From assembly GCF_003265705.1 (NCBI RefSeq), contig NW_020312966.1:22475208-22539207 (forward strand): a stretch of 64,000 bases of DNA. Direction: 5' to 3'. Shown piece by piece: positions 45,333-56,066 of this stretch (the stretch's first letter is position 1; each line of letters opens with the position of its first letter). The notes beneath the pieces are model-generated. The model did not search any database, was not told the origin of the DNA, and saw nothing but the letters and a program-made list of their open reading frames with translations. The position numbers and the translations under genes are program-made. This stretch comes from Callorhinus ursinus. Lineage: Eukaryota > Chordata > Mammalia > Carnivora > Otariidae.

Positions 45333-48300
45333 GACAATAAACTATATGAACACCTTATTTGTGATTTATGAACACCTGCAGCTTAGAAATCTAGGAAATT
45401 CAAGATGTATCTAAGTAAACAGCAAAATACATCCATATATCCTTTAGTATTGATTTTGTCCTTTTCAATTATATTCTGGAAAATAATTGTCCTGAAACTC
45501 AGAATAACAATTTCAACTCTTATTCCCACATATGACTGGATATAGCATATTCTTTGTCCTAACAATGAATCCTGTGGTAATCACGCTTTGAAAATGTGTG
45601 TCACATCAAATGCAGGGCATTAAAACAGTGGTAAGACACAGGATAACTATGGAAAAAACCTTGGACACTTGGAATTTCTGCTCAAGGGATCTAGATTCTG
45701 GCCTAAACTCTACCATAAGCTGACTTTGTGGCCTTGGGCCATTCAGATAACCTTTCTAGACAAAAATTTTCTGATATGTAAAAAGAGATGAAAAAATTCT
45801 CCCTGCCTATTTCACAGAATTAATAGCATCAGTGAAGAAAATGCATCATGCCATTATCATTAATCTTATCGCATTTAAGGGCAGCCTGAATGGTACCTTA
45901 CCTGTGAAAATAGACAGCTATGAAGCCCATCAGGTTCAGAATGTGATTGGGCTGCTAGAGGTCCTGGCTTACCAGGTAACTTACCTTGGAGAACCTACTT
46001 CACCTGCTCAATTATTTGTTTGTTTGCATACAAAATGGGTATAACTGTACCAAACCTTGTTTCTCCTGTTTGTGAGATAATGCAAAACATCTCACAAATA
46101 GACATTAGCTTTGGTACTTGAGAGCAGGACTACTGTGAAGGTGGTTTCTTGCAATATAAAGCTGGTGGTAGAACCCCTAGTGCTTTTAGAAGTCTGAAAT
46201 TCATCTATACATATAGGAGACCCAACAAAGTGGTGGGGTGAGGGTGGGGGATGTGAATCCAAATTGTTTTGGAAACTGAAGAGTAACAAACTCCACAGGC
46301 TCTATGTGTTAGTAGGTTGAGTTTCGAAGGAGTTCCTTCTATTTTTCTATATTCTATAACAGCCTGTATCCAATGTTACCAAAACTTGAGTTTGTAATAA
46401 ATTGAAACATTTGTTAACTATGAAGACAGTTTGATATAAAAGTAGCCCCTAAAATGGAAACAGGAGAGTGTTAGTGATTATAGAACTTCACTGGCTAGAT
46501 TGAAGCAGATGGAAGGAGAACTCAGATCTGATCTTCAGAGATTTAGTGGGATTAGGAGAAAAACAAAGTAGCAGGTGGATTTCCAGCAACATGATATTCA
46601 AAAGCTGTCACTGTGGTAGAAGAGGATGACTGTAGTTGAAAACCCTCATAAAATTCAACCACGGTTATCTGGTTGAGCCTGTTTCTTGCCTTAGTACAAA
46701 GACACCTCACAACATTTTTCATGGACAAGAAGTGATTGCAGATTTTCACACATTTCAGAGTAAGGTTAATTGTAGCATTAAAGAGAGGAGAAACAAAATA
46801 CAGACTTGTTGCTCCATGGAGATTTTTATGAAATATAACTTGTTTTGTAGCTTTTTAAACAAATTTTGTTTCAGCTCTTTGTTAAACAAGATGTGAAACA
46901 TTTTACATATTATATGTTAAACATTGGATCTTTGACAATTTACTTTTTATGATCTGAGAATGAGAAGGAGAAAGATATTATAGTTTAAGGGGTAAATAAC
47001 TCATTTGTCACCTCTTTGGATTGAGAACTGTTCTGAGTATATACCTAAATTGACAGTTTATTAATCAACATTGGCAATTTTTGATGGAGGTTCTCTCACT
47101 ATTCTGCCTTCTTGAGTATTAGCTATTATTGTTACATCCTCTAAGATGGGCATTAAAATGAGAGCAAACTCAACCTGACAAGAAAAAAAATAATTAAGGG
47201 AGAAAAAAATCAGTGTAAAACCTTATAAATTGTAAAAAGATTACTGGTAATCAAAGTGTCTGACTTTCTCTTTATGCAAATATTATTGAAATTCATGCAT
47301 ATGCAAATAAAGATACTTCTTTATGACAGAGATTAAAGACATACAGTACAGTGATTAGTATTCTTTGTATACATTCAAATACAGCAAGATTGATATGCAA
47401 GCAAAATGAATTACAATCAGGAATAACACTCTATTATTATCATATCACTCAAAATCCATATCAAAGTACCAAGTAGGCAACATAGCATTCAGGGCAATGT
47501 GGGAATGTTGTAAGGCATTAACAAGAGACGGGAAAATTTCTCTTTTAGCAGACGACTTTATATCACTTGTGATTTAAAAATCTATAGGTAACACACAAAA
47601 TAAAACACAATGGAAAGTATAATTATTTATAATTATATTATATAATTTGTTATGAAACAAAACCAGTTTTGCATACATTTGCAAACTTTGGACAAGGCTG
47701 ATCTTTTTAGGGCTTAGCCCCTGCTAGATCAATGCTAAACTTTCCGCAAAAATTTCCATTGCAGAAGACAACTGCAACTGATCCCATCTAATATTTTATA
47801 GGGAAAAAAACCCTATAAAATCCAAGTTAGATACTCAATTTGGAAGCTATTTGGAGGAACCTACTCTTTCTTTAGGGCAATCATATTTAAAAAAATGTTA
47901 TGCGTGTCTACTAAGAAGGAGTAATTACTCCCAATCTTTCAGAGTGACAAATTATATTGCATGCCAAGGTTAACATAAAATATAGTCATGTACTATTTCC
48001 TTTTGCATATTGAGCCACAGTAGCAACTAGGGTAATAATAATTTATAAGTGTGAATTAATAAAGTATCTTGTTCTCATATTGTTAAGTTACAATTTTGCT
48101 TGAATAGAATAAATATGGTATTTCTGAAATCCACTTCCTTTAAAAAGGCATACTGTGGAAAGTAGATTAGTTTAGTTCAGATCTATTGCCAAACAATTTA
48201 AAACGTCCAAGCCTCCCCATAACTTAATCTAAATGGTCCTTGAGTTACTGCACCTACTTTTAAGTAGTTGACAGATCTATGCTACCTGAGCTAATCCCTA

Positions 48301-48539
48301 CCCTACCTCTAACTTAAGATTTGGAAATGTTGGAAGTGCCACATGCAAAGATGGGAGTGCAATAAGAATTATGTTCTTCATCCTCAATCCTCTTCTAGAG
48401 TCATCAAAAAGAAAAAAGTAACATCCCAAATAATGAATGGATGAGCTTAGAAGCCAGGTAATAAAGAGAGGCAGAAGGGAGACCATAGAAGTTTAATGAG
48501 TAAAATAAATATCCTAAATTAAAAAAAAGTATTGCTGGG
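45333..48539. other. Unclassified DNA, 3.2 kb, with one MIR
   Basis: Apart from a MIR-like segment at about 45680-45850, I recognise no repeat or gene. AT-rich sequence with short open frames of up to 86 codons on both strands shows no domains. Confidence 0.45.
45680..45850 (+). mobile_element. MIR SINE remnant
   Basis: MIR blocks in order: gattctggcctaaactctac (45690), tgactttgtggccttgggcc (45720), ttctgatatgtaaaaagag (45768), then the 'cctatttcacagaatta' region. Confidence 0.7.
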
Positions 48540-48956
48540 CACCTAGGTTTTTTTTCTTTATCTCCTTTTTTATTGTTATGTTAATCACCATACATTACAT
48601 CATTAGTTTTGATGTAGCGTTCCATGAGTCAATGTTTGCATATAACACCCAGTGCTCCATTCAGTACATGCCCTCTTTAATACCCATCACCAAGCTAACC
48701 CGTCCCCCCACCCCCTCCCCTCTAGAACCCTCAGTTTGTTTCTCAGAGTCCATAGTCTCTCATGGTTCATCTCCCCCTCTGATTTCCCCCCTTCATTTTT
48801 CCCTTCCTACTATCTTCTTCCTTTTTTTTTTTTTGACATATATTGCATTATTTGTTTCAGAGGTACAGGTCTGTGATTCAACAGTCTTGCACAATTCACA
48901 GCGCTCACCATAGCACATACCCTGCCCAATGTCTATCACCCAGCCACCCCATCCCT

Positions 48957-49056
48957 NNNNNNNNNNNNNNNNNNNNNNNNNNNNNNNNNNNNNNNNNNNN
49001 NNNNNNNNNNNNNNNNNNNNNNNNNNNNNNNNNNNNNNNNNNNNNNNNNNNNNNNN
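48957..49056. other. Assembly gap, exactly 100 N
   Basis: One hundred Ns replace the C-rich complement of the L1 polypurine tract. In the homologous copy at 25741-25800 only about 21 bases separate the same flanks (atccct and accctcag). The N count is therefore probably a placeholder for unknown size rather than a measured length. Confidence 0.97.
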
Positions 49057-49098
49057 ACCCTCAGTTTGTTTCCTGAGATTAAGAATTCCTCATATCAG

Positions 49099-49283
49099 GG
49101 GCACCTGGGTGGCTCAGTTGGTTGGGCGACTGCCTTCGGCTCGGGTCATGATCCTGGAGTCCTGGGATCGAGTCCCGCATCGGGCTCCCTGCTGAGCGGG
49201 GAGTCTGCTTCTCCCTCTGATACTCCTCCCCTCATGCTCTCTCTATCTCATTCTTTCTCTCAAATAAACAAAATCTTAAAAAA
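49099..49283 (+). mobile_element. CAN SINE (SINEC), plus strand, inside L1
   Basis: The head is GGCACCTGGGTGGCTCAGTT; the tail ends AAATCTTAAAAAA. The 18-bp duplication has one mismatch: aagaattcctcatatcag at 49081-49098 and aagaattcctcttatcag at 49284-49301. It inserted after the L1. Confidence 0.96.
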
Positions 49284-49427
49284 AAGAATTCCTCTTATCA
49301 GTGAGATCATATGATACATGTCTTTCTCTGATTGATGTATTTCTCTCAGCATAATACCCTCCAGTTCCATCCACGCCATTGCAAATGGCAAGATTTCATT
49401 CCTTTTGATGGCTGCATAATATTCCAT

Positions 49428-49428
<1 letters not shown>

Positions 49429-49470
<42 letters not shown>
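49429..49470. repeat. (GT)13(AT)8 compound microsatellite within L1
   Basis: A pure GT run of 26 bp is followed by an AT run of 16 bp. It sits at the position of the ttgtgtatatatacca seed present in sister L1 copies. It probably varies in length. Confidence 0.93.
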
Positions 49471-49471
<1 letters not shown>

Positions 49472-50206
49472 CACACCACATCTTCTTTATCCATTCATCT
49501 GTCGATGGACATCTTGACTCTTTCCATAGTTTGGCTATTGTGGACATTGTTGCTATAAACATCAGGGTGCACGTACCCCTTCGAATCCCTACATTTGTAT
49601 CTTTGGGGTAAATACCCAGTAGTGCCATTGCTGGGTCATAGGGTAGTTCTATTTTCAACTGTTTGAGGAACCTCCATACTGTTTTCCAGAGTGGCTGCAC
49701 CAGCTTGCATTCCCACCAACAGTGTAGGAGGGTTGCCCTTTCTCCGCATCCCCGCCAACATCTGTCGTTTCCTGACTTGTTAATTTTAGCCATTCTGACT
49801 GGTGTGAGGTGGTATCTCATGGAGGTTTTGATTTGGATTTCCCTGATGCCGAGCGATGTTGAGCACTTTTTCATGTGTCTGTTGGCCATTTGGATGTCTT
49901 CTTTGGAAAAATGTCTGTTCATGTCTTCTGCCCATTTCTTGATTGGATCATTTGTTCTTTGGGTGTTGAGTTTGATAAGTTCTTTATAGATTTTGGATGC
50001 TAGCCCTTTATCTGTTATGTCATTTGCAAATATCTTCTCCCATTCTGTCGGTTGTCTTTTGGTTTTGTGGACTGTTTCTTTTGCTGTGCAAAAGCTTTTA
50101 ATCTTGATGAAGTCCTAGTAGTTCATTTTTGCCCTTACTTCCCTTGCCTTTGGCAATGTTTCTAGGAAGAAGTTGCTGTGGCTGAGGTGAGCACACCTAG
50201 GTTTTT

Positions 50207-51014
50207 AAATTCTGCACTGTCACTGGAACATTTCATATGGGGAACTGCCCAGTCTGGTCCACAGGATTGATTATTGCCATTTTTATATCTATTCAAAAAG
50301 TCAATATATTTCCTTTCCAAATACTGGAAGTGATCAGTATCACATCAATACTTGTATATTGATGATGGGGAGTGGGGCGGATGATGATAGTATCAACACC
50401 AATAACATGGTTATATAAAATTAAATAATCTTCATAAATTATCTTTTTGGTCTTTACAACAACACCAAAATGGACCAGGACAGACTTTACCATTAACCTT
50501 AGTTGTGTAGGGAGAAAGTTGAGATAAATGACTCACCAAGGCTAAATGTCAAGGCCACATGGCTGAGGCAAGTCATTGGAACCTGGTTATGAAAGTTCCA
50601 TTCCCAGTACTCTATGGTAGATATCATATAGCCACTCTCTCACTGCCTAATGCTGAAATAGACACTTCCTCAGTCTTAAACTTTGTGTAAGAATACGGAA
50701 AGTGATGTTTAGAATGATGAACACTTGCTAGTATTTCGTATATTATGTTTTAGTCTGAACATCAACACAGGATTCTGTTTGCACTTAAAAGGCAAGATTC
50801 TATTTTTATGAGAACCATTAGTAAATCATTGTTTTATTTACCACAATAATGTTGTTTTCATTTCATGCTAAAAGCAAAAATACCAGTTACCTCCTTAGAT
50901 CTGAAATCAAGTTATAAATCTTTACTAAAACATAAGTCTCATTTCATTTTTCTCTTGTCAACAATGGCCTTCATTGCCCCGTTAATTTAATTTTTCTTTA
51001 TCTAATTTAATTTT
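50207..51014. other. Unclassified DNA with a MIR-like segment
   Basis: The segment around 50500-50600 (gtagggagaaagttgagata, then actcaccaaggctaaatgtc and ggccacatggctgaggcaag) resembles an antisense MIR core. Nothing else is recognised. Confidence 0.45.
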
Positions 51015-51310
51015 ACTTTACTTTTCCCAGGATTATTAAGATATAATTAACAAATACAATTGTATATACTTAAAGTATATAATGTCATGATTTGGTATAT
51101 GCATACATTATGAAATGATTATCACAACTAAGTTAATTGAAATAAATTTTAAAAATTAAAAATAGTTATCACTTTTTTGTGATAAGAATACTTACTATTT
51201 GCCCTTTTAGCAAATTCTAAGTATACGATATGGTGTTATTAACTATGCTACAATCCTTTACATTAGATTACCAGAACACATTCCATCAGTGGATCAAGGT
51301 TTATCCCTAG
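51015..51310 (-). mobile_element. Old L1 3' end, minus strand
   Basis: The sequence cccaggattattaagatat, then catgatttggtatatgcat and ggtgttattaactatgctac, is the complement of an old L1M-type 3' UTR. Confidence 0.65.
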
Positions 51311-51639
51311 TCTGAGAGCTCTAGCCTGCCCTTCCTGATAAACTACCCTAAAGATTTTGGACTTGCTTAAACAGCCCCACTATGTGGGTACACCCTTCTT
51401 CAGCTACTTTGAGTGTTGACTACTAACACTCACAGTTGCACCTTCTGAGAATCACCCTCCTCAGACAAGAGCTAGCTAGCATGCTGTAGCACAGCAAAAG
51501 TGAGCTTCTTGCCCATGACCAACCCATGCAGATCCTGTGATTACATTGGGTCCATACAAATAATCCAGAATAATCTCTCTATTTTAAGTTGAATTATCTA
51601 AATTTGTTTACGTGAGTTCTGGTCCAAGATGAATTCATC
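51311..51639. other. Unclassified DNA
   Basis: I recognise no gene or repeat. The segment may be old L1 5' sequence belonging to the element that follows, but I cannot show this. Confidence 0.35.
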
Positions 51640-54600
51640 TGAATTCACATCCTCCCATGAACAAATATATATACTGAATATACGCATGGAGCAATTGCTT
51701 CTGATAGAAATTTTAAAAACCAGCTGATTTATTCCTACAGATTAGATAAATGAGAAAATATCCACATCAAAAAATGGTGCTCAGTGCAGAGGGAGAAGAG
51801 AGAAACACTCATCAGCTAGTTTTTCCCTGAAAGATGTCTACTTGCATACTTTAAAATATGTTCTCCAAGTGTCTGACTTCCAATCAGCCTACATCTGGAT
51901 GCAAATTGAGATCCTCCCTTTTGCGACACTGAAACTTCATGGGACACCCTCATGTGCTGGAAGTCACTAAAAACAAAGAAGGCAGCTTGGATAATCACAA
52001 AGATTTGAGAGAAAACCAAGAGGTCAGGATGAGCACAGTGATAAACTTTATGTTCTTTATGAACCACCCTGTCAAGACTGAGAGAGATAGTTGTTGTATC
52101 TTATATGCAGGAAGCAAAGAAAAATCAGGAAACAGAAAAATCTGTTTCAAACAAAAAACCAAGATAAAACACCAGAAACCAGTCTTAATGAAAAGGAGAT
52201 AAATGATTAACTTGATAAATAATTCAAAATAATAGTTATAAAGATGCTCACCAAGGTCAACAACAGATGAATAAGGAATAATTTCAACAGAGATAGAAAA
52301 TATTGAAAAATACAAAAGAGAAATCACAGAGCTAAAGAATACAATGACTTTACTGAAAAATTTCAATAAAGATGTTCAACAATAGACTAGATCAAGCAGA
52401 AGAAAGGATCAACAAATGCAAAGACAGGGCAATGTCATTCATCCAGAGGAGTCAAAAGCAAAAAAAGAATGAAAAAGAGTGAACCTAGATGAAAGAACTT
52501 TTGGGACACCATTGAGTGGATCATTACTCCCATTATATGGGTCACAGAGGAAAAGAGAGAGAAAGGAGTAGAAATCTTATTTAAAGAAATATTGGCTGAA
52601 AGCTTTTCTACCCTGGGAAAAGAAACAGACATCCAAATCCAGGAAGCACAGAAAGTTCAAAATAAGATGAATCCAAAGAGACCCACACCGAGACACATTA
52701 TAATTAAACTGTCAAAATTTAAAGACAAGGAGAGAGTTTTAAAAGCAGCAAGAGACGGACAACTTGTTACACACAAGGGAACAATCAGCAGATTTTTCCA
52801 CAGAAACTTTGTAGGCCAAATGAGTGTGACACAATATATTCAAAGGGCTGAGAGGAAAACAAAACAAACAAAAAACCCACAACAATCAAGAATATTCTAT
52901 CCAGCTAAGTTATCCTTCAAAATTGAAGAAAAAATAAAGTCTTCCAAACAAGAGGTTAAATGAGTTCATCACCACCAGAACAACCTTAAAAAAAAAATTG
53001 GACTTCTTCAAGGGACTTCAAGGAACTTCGAAGGGACTTCTTCAAGTTGAATTGAAAGCATATGTTTCACTCATAAAGGTGAATATATATATTTTAATTC
53101 AGAATACTCTAATGTAAAGGGGTAGCTAAACTACTTATAAATATACTATGGAGGTTGAAAGAAAAATATTAAAAATAACTAAACTACAATAATTTCTCAA
53201 TAGAAACAAGAGATTAAAAGATGTAAATGGTGATATCCAAGATGTAAAATGTGGAAAAGAGAATAAAAATGTAGAGTTTTAGTGTGCTTTCAAAACTGTT
53301 TGTCATCAGCTTCAAAATAGACCGTTACAAATAAAAGATAATTTATATAAGCCTCATGGTAATCACAATTCAAAAACCTATATTAAATAACAAAAGATGA
53401 ACAGAAGGAAATCAAAGCATACCACTACAGAAAATCATCAAATCAAAGAGGAAGAGAGTAAGAAAGAAAAAAAAGAATCACAGAACAACTAGAAAATGAC
53501 TAACAAAATGGCAATAGTATGCCCATACCTATCAATAATTGCTTTAAATGCAAACAGACTAAATTCTCCAGTCAAAAGACACAAAAAGTTGAATAGATTG
53601 AAAAAAAAAAAGACCCAACTATATGTTGCCTACAAGAGACTCATTCAGCTTTAAGGGAACACACACTGTAAGTTAATCGATAGAAGAAGGTATTCCAAAT
53701 AAATGGAAATGAGAAGAAAATAGGGGTAGATATTTATATTTATAAGAGACAAAATAGACTTTAAGACAAAGACTGTAATAAGAGACAAAGATGGTCATTA
53801 TATAGTGATAAAAGTATCAATTCATAAGAGGCTATAACATTTATGAATACTTATGAACTCAACACAGAAGTGCCTAAATATATAAAGCAAAGAGAAACAC
53901 AACTAAAGGGAAAAATAGAGAGCAATACAATGATAGCAGGGACTTTAATACCCCACTTTGACATAGGTACTGGCAATGATTTTTTGGATTTGACACCAAA
54001 AGCAAAGGCAACAAAAAGGAAAAATAAACAAATGGGGCTCCATCAAAGTAAAAAGTTTCTGTACAGCAAAGGAAATCATCAACAGAATGAAAAGGTGACC
54101 TAACGGATGGGATAAAATGTCTGCGATCACATATCTAATAAGGGGTTAATATCTGAAATATGTGAGGAATTCATACTACTCAATAGCAAGAAAACAATCT
54201 GAAAAAAATGAGCAGTTGAACTGAATAGATACTTTTCCAAAGAACACATACAAATGGCCAATGGGTTCATGAACAGGTGCTCCATATTATTCATTATCAG
54301 GGAGTGCTGATCAAAATCACAATGAGGTATCCCCTCACACCTGTTAGAATGGCTATCATCAAAAAGACAAGCGATAAGAATAGGCAATGCTGCGGAGAAA
54401 ATAACCCTTGTCCACTGTTGGTGGGAATGGAAATTGTCACAACCAGTATGGAAAACGGTATGGAGGTTCCTCAAAAATTAAAAAAGAATGACCATATTAT
54501 TCAGCAATCCCACTTCTGGGTTTATATCCAAAGGAAATGAAAACAGGATATTGAAGAGAGATCTGCTCTCCCACGTTTATTGCTGTATTATTCACATTAG

Positions 54601-55203
54601 CCAGGATACAGAAAACAACCTAAGTGTCCGTCAATGGATGAATGGATAAAGAAGATGTGTATATATACACAATGGTATATTATTCAACCGTGAGAAAGAA
54701 GGAAATCCTACTATTTGCAGCAATATGGATGGAACTTAAGGTCATTATGCTAAATGAAATAAGCCACATAGATATAGACGAATACTGCCTGGTATATGAA
54801 ATATTTTTAGAAAGCAAGGAAAAGTCAAACTCATTGAAACAGAGAGTAGAAAAGGGGTTGCCAGTAACTGCTGGGCAGAGGGGGGATAGGGATTGGAAAA
54901 GGTCAGTAAAAGGTACAAACTTTCAGCTACAAGATGAATAAGGTCTGGGGCTCTAATGTAAAAATGGTAACTATAGATAACACTGTATTGTAGAACTGAA
55001 ATTTGCAAAGAAAGTAGATCTTAGATATTCTCACCAAAAAAAAAAAAAAAAAGTAAGCGAAGTGATGAATGTGTTAATTAACCAGATGGGGGGGATTCTT
55101 TCACAATCTATATTTATATCAAATCACCATGATGTCCACTTTAAATACCTTACAGTTTTATATGTCATTTATACTTCAATAAGGCTGAAATTTAAAAAAA
55201 AAA
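51640..55203 (+). mobile_element. Old L1 with reverse-transcriptase segment missing, plus strand
   Basis: A decayed 5' region and ORF1 remnant come first. Within it, 52592-52963 remains open for 123 codons, matching the ORF1p RNA-binding and C-terminal parts (PTPRHIIIKLSKFKDKERVL; then a Tyr-Pro-Ala-Lys-Leu-Ser-Phe-Lys-Ile-Glu peptide). The ORF2 endonuclease start follows at about 53520-53965 (caagagactcattcagc at 53633, the Gln-Glu-Thr-His motif region). At about 53965 the sequence jumps to the ORF2 C-terminal part (ggcaatgattttttggattt), and then to the 3' UTR ending in an A-run at 55193-55205. RT motifs, including the FADD box, are absent. All frames are broken. Confidence 0.75.
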
Positions 55204-55207
55204 AAAC

Positions 55208-55830
55208 TTCAGTCAAAATCCTGTATATTAGATTTCCAGAACGTATTCATCTTCAAAATGAAACTTTATATTCTTTGACTAACATCCAGACTTCGTCCCC
55301 ACCCCCATCCCCTAGAAACCAGTATCCTACCCCCCATTTAGGGAGTTTGCCCCCTTTTATACGGTTCCGCATAAGTGAGACCATGCATTACTTGTCTTTT
55401 TCTCTGCCTTATTTCACTTAGCATAATGTTCCCCAGTTTCATCCCCACTGTCACAAATGGTAGGCTTTTCTTCTTTATTAAATCTGAGTGATAGTGCACT
55501 GTGTGCGTGAATGTCTGTATATATCTTTATCTATCTACATCTTCATCCATAAACAGATACTTAGGTTGTGTCCTTATCTTGGCTAATGTGAATAACGCTA
55601 CGATGAACATGGAGTGTGGATATCTCTTCGAGATCCTCTTTTCATTTCCCTTGGATATATACCCACAAGTGGGATTGCTGGATCATATGGCAGTTCAATT
55701 TTTGATACTTTGAGAAACATCCATAGTGTTTTCCAGAATGGTGCACCAAGCTACGTTCCCGACAACAGCGCACAAGACTTCCTTTTCTCCATACCCTCAT
55801 GAACACTTGTTATCTCCTGCCTTTCCATAA
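55208..55830 (-). mobile_element. Old L1 3' end, minus strand, tail to tail
   Basis: The complement of an L1M 3' UTR and ORF2 C-terminus: ccttatttcacttagcataa (55409), gtgaataacgctacgatgaa (55589), tgggattgctggatcatatg (55670), ttttccagaatggtgcacc (55730). Its poly(A) side meets the poly(A) side of the plus-strand L1 ending at 55203. Confidence 0.78.
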
Positions 55831-55845
55831 CAAAGCAAAAGATAG

Positions 55846-56052
55846 GGGCACCTGGGTGGCTCAGTCGTTAAGCGTCTGCCTTCGGCTCAGGTCATGATCC
55901 CAGGGTCCCGGGATCGAGCCCCGCATCGGGCTCCCTGCTCGGCGGGTAGCCTGCTTATCCCTCTGCCACTCCCCCTGCCTGTGCTCCCTCTCCTGCTGTC
56001 TCTCTCTGTCAAATAAATATATTTTTAAAATCTTGAAAAAAAGAATTAAAAT
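55846..56052 (+). mobile_element. CAN SINE (SINEC), plus strand, near consensus
   Basis: The head is GGGCACCTGGGTGGCTCAGTC and the body is very close to consensus (gggatcgagccccgcatcgg). The tail is TATATTTTTAAAATCTTG plus an A-run. A 14-bp duplication with one mismatch lies at 55832-55845 (aaagcaaaagatag) and 56053-56066 (aaagcgaaagatag). Confidence 0.95.
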
Positions 56053-56066
56053 AAAGCGAAAGATAG

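Larger units (their letters stand above)
48553..50193 (-). mobile_element. 5'-truncated L1, minus strand, holding a SINE and an assembly gap
   Basis: The complement of the L1 3' UTR (from 48565) is interrupted by 100 N at 48957-49056 and by a CAN SINE at 49099-49283. ORF2 C-terminal sequence then runs to about 50187, with a frame open at 49260-49922 that encodes the Cys/His segment (LLHCWWEC). A 13-bp duplication, cacctaggttttt, lies at 48540-48552 and 50194-50206. The ORF2 part contains a GT/TA microsatellite. It belongs to the same young subfamily as the copies at 25.4 and 58.6 kb. Confidence 0.94.

Noticed and set aside
52592..52963. Host gene resembling ORF1p
   Set aside because: The 123-codon frame is embedded in order within an old L1, flanked by its other parts, and is truncated compared with ORF1p.
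55846..55920. tRNA gene call on SINE heads (here and at the other SINE copies)
   Set aside because: The tRNA-like heads are diverged, lack a pairing acceptor stem and sit in standard CAN SINE context with duplications.
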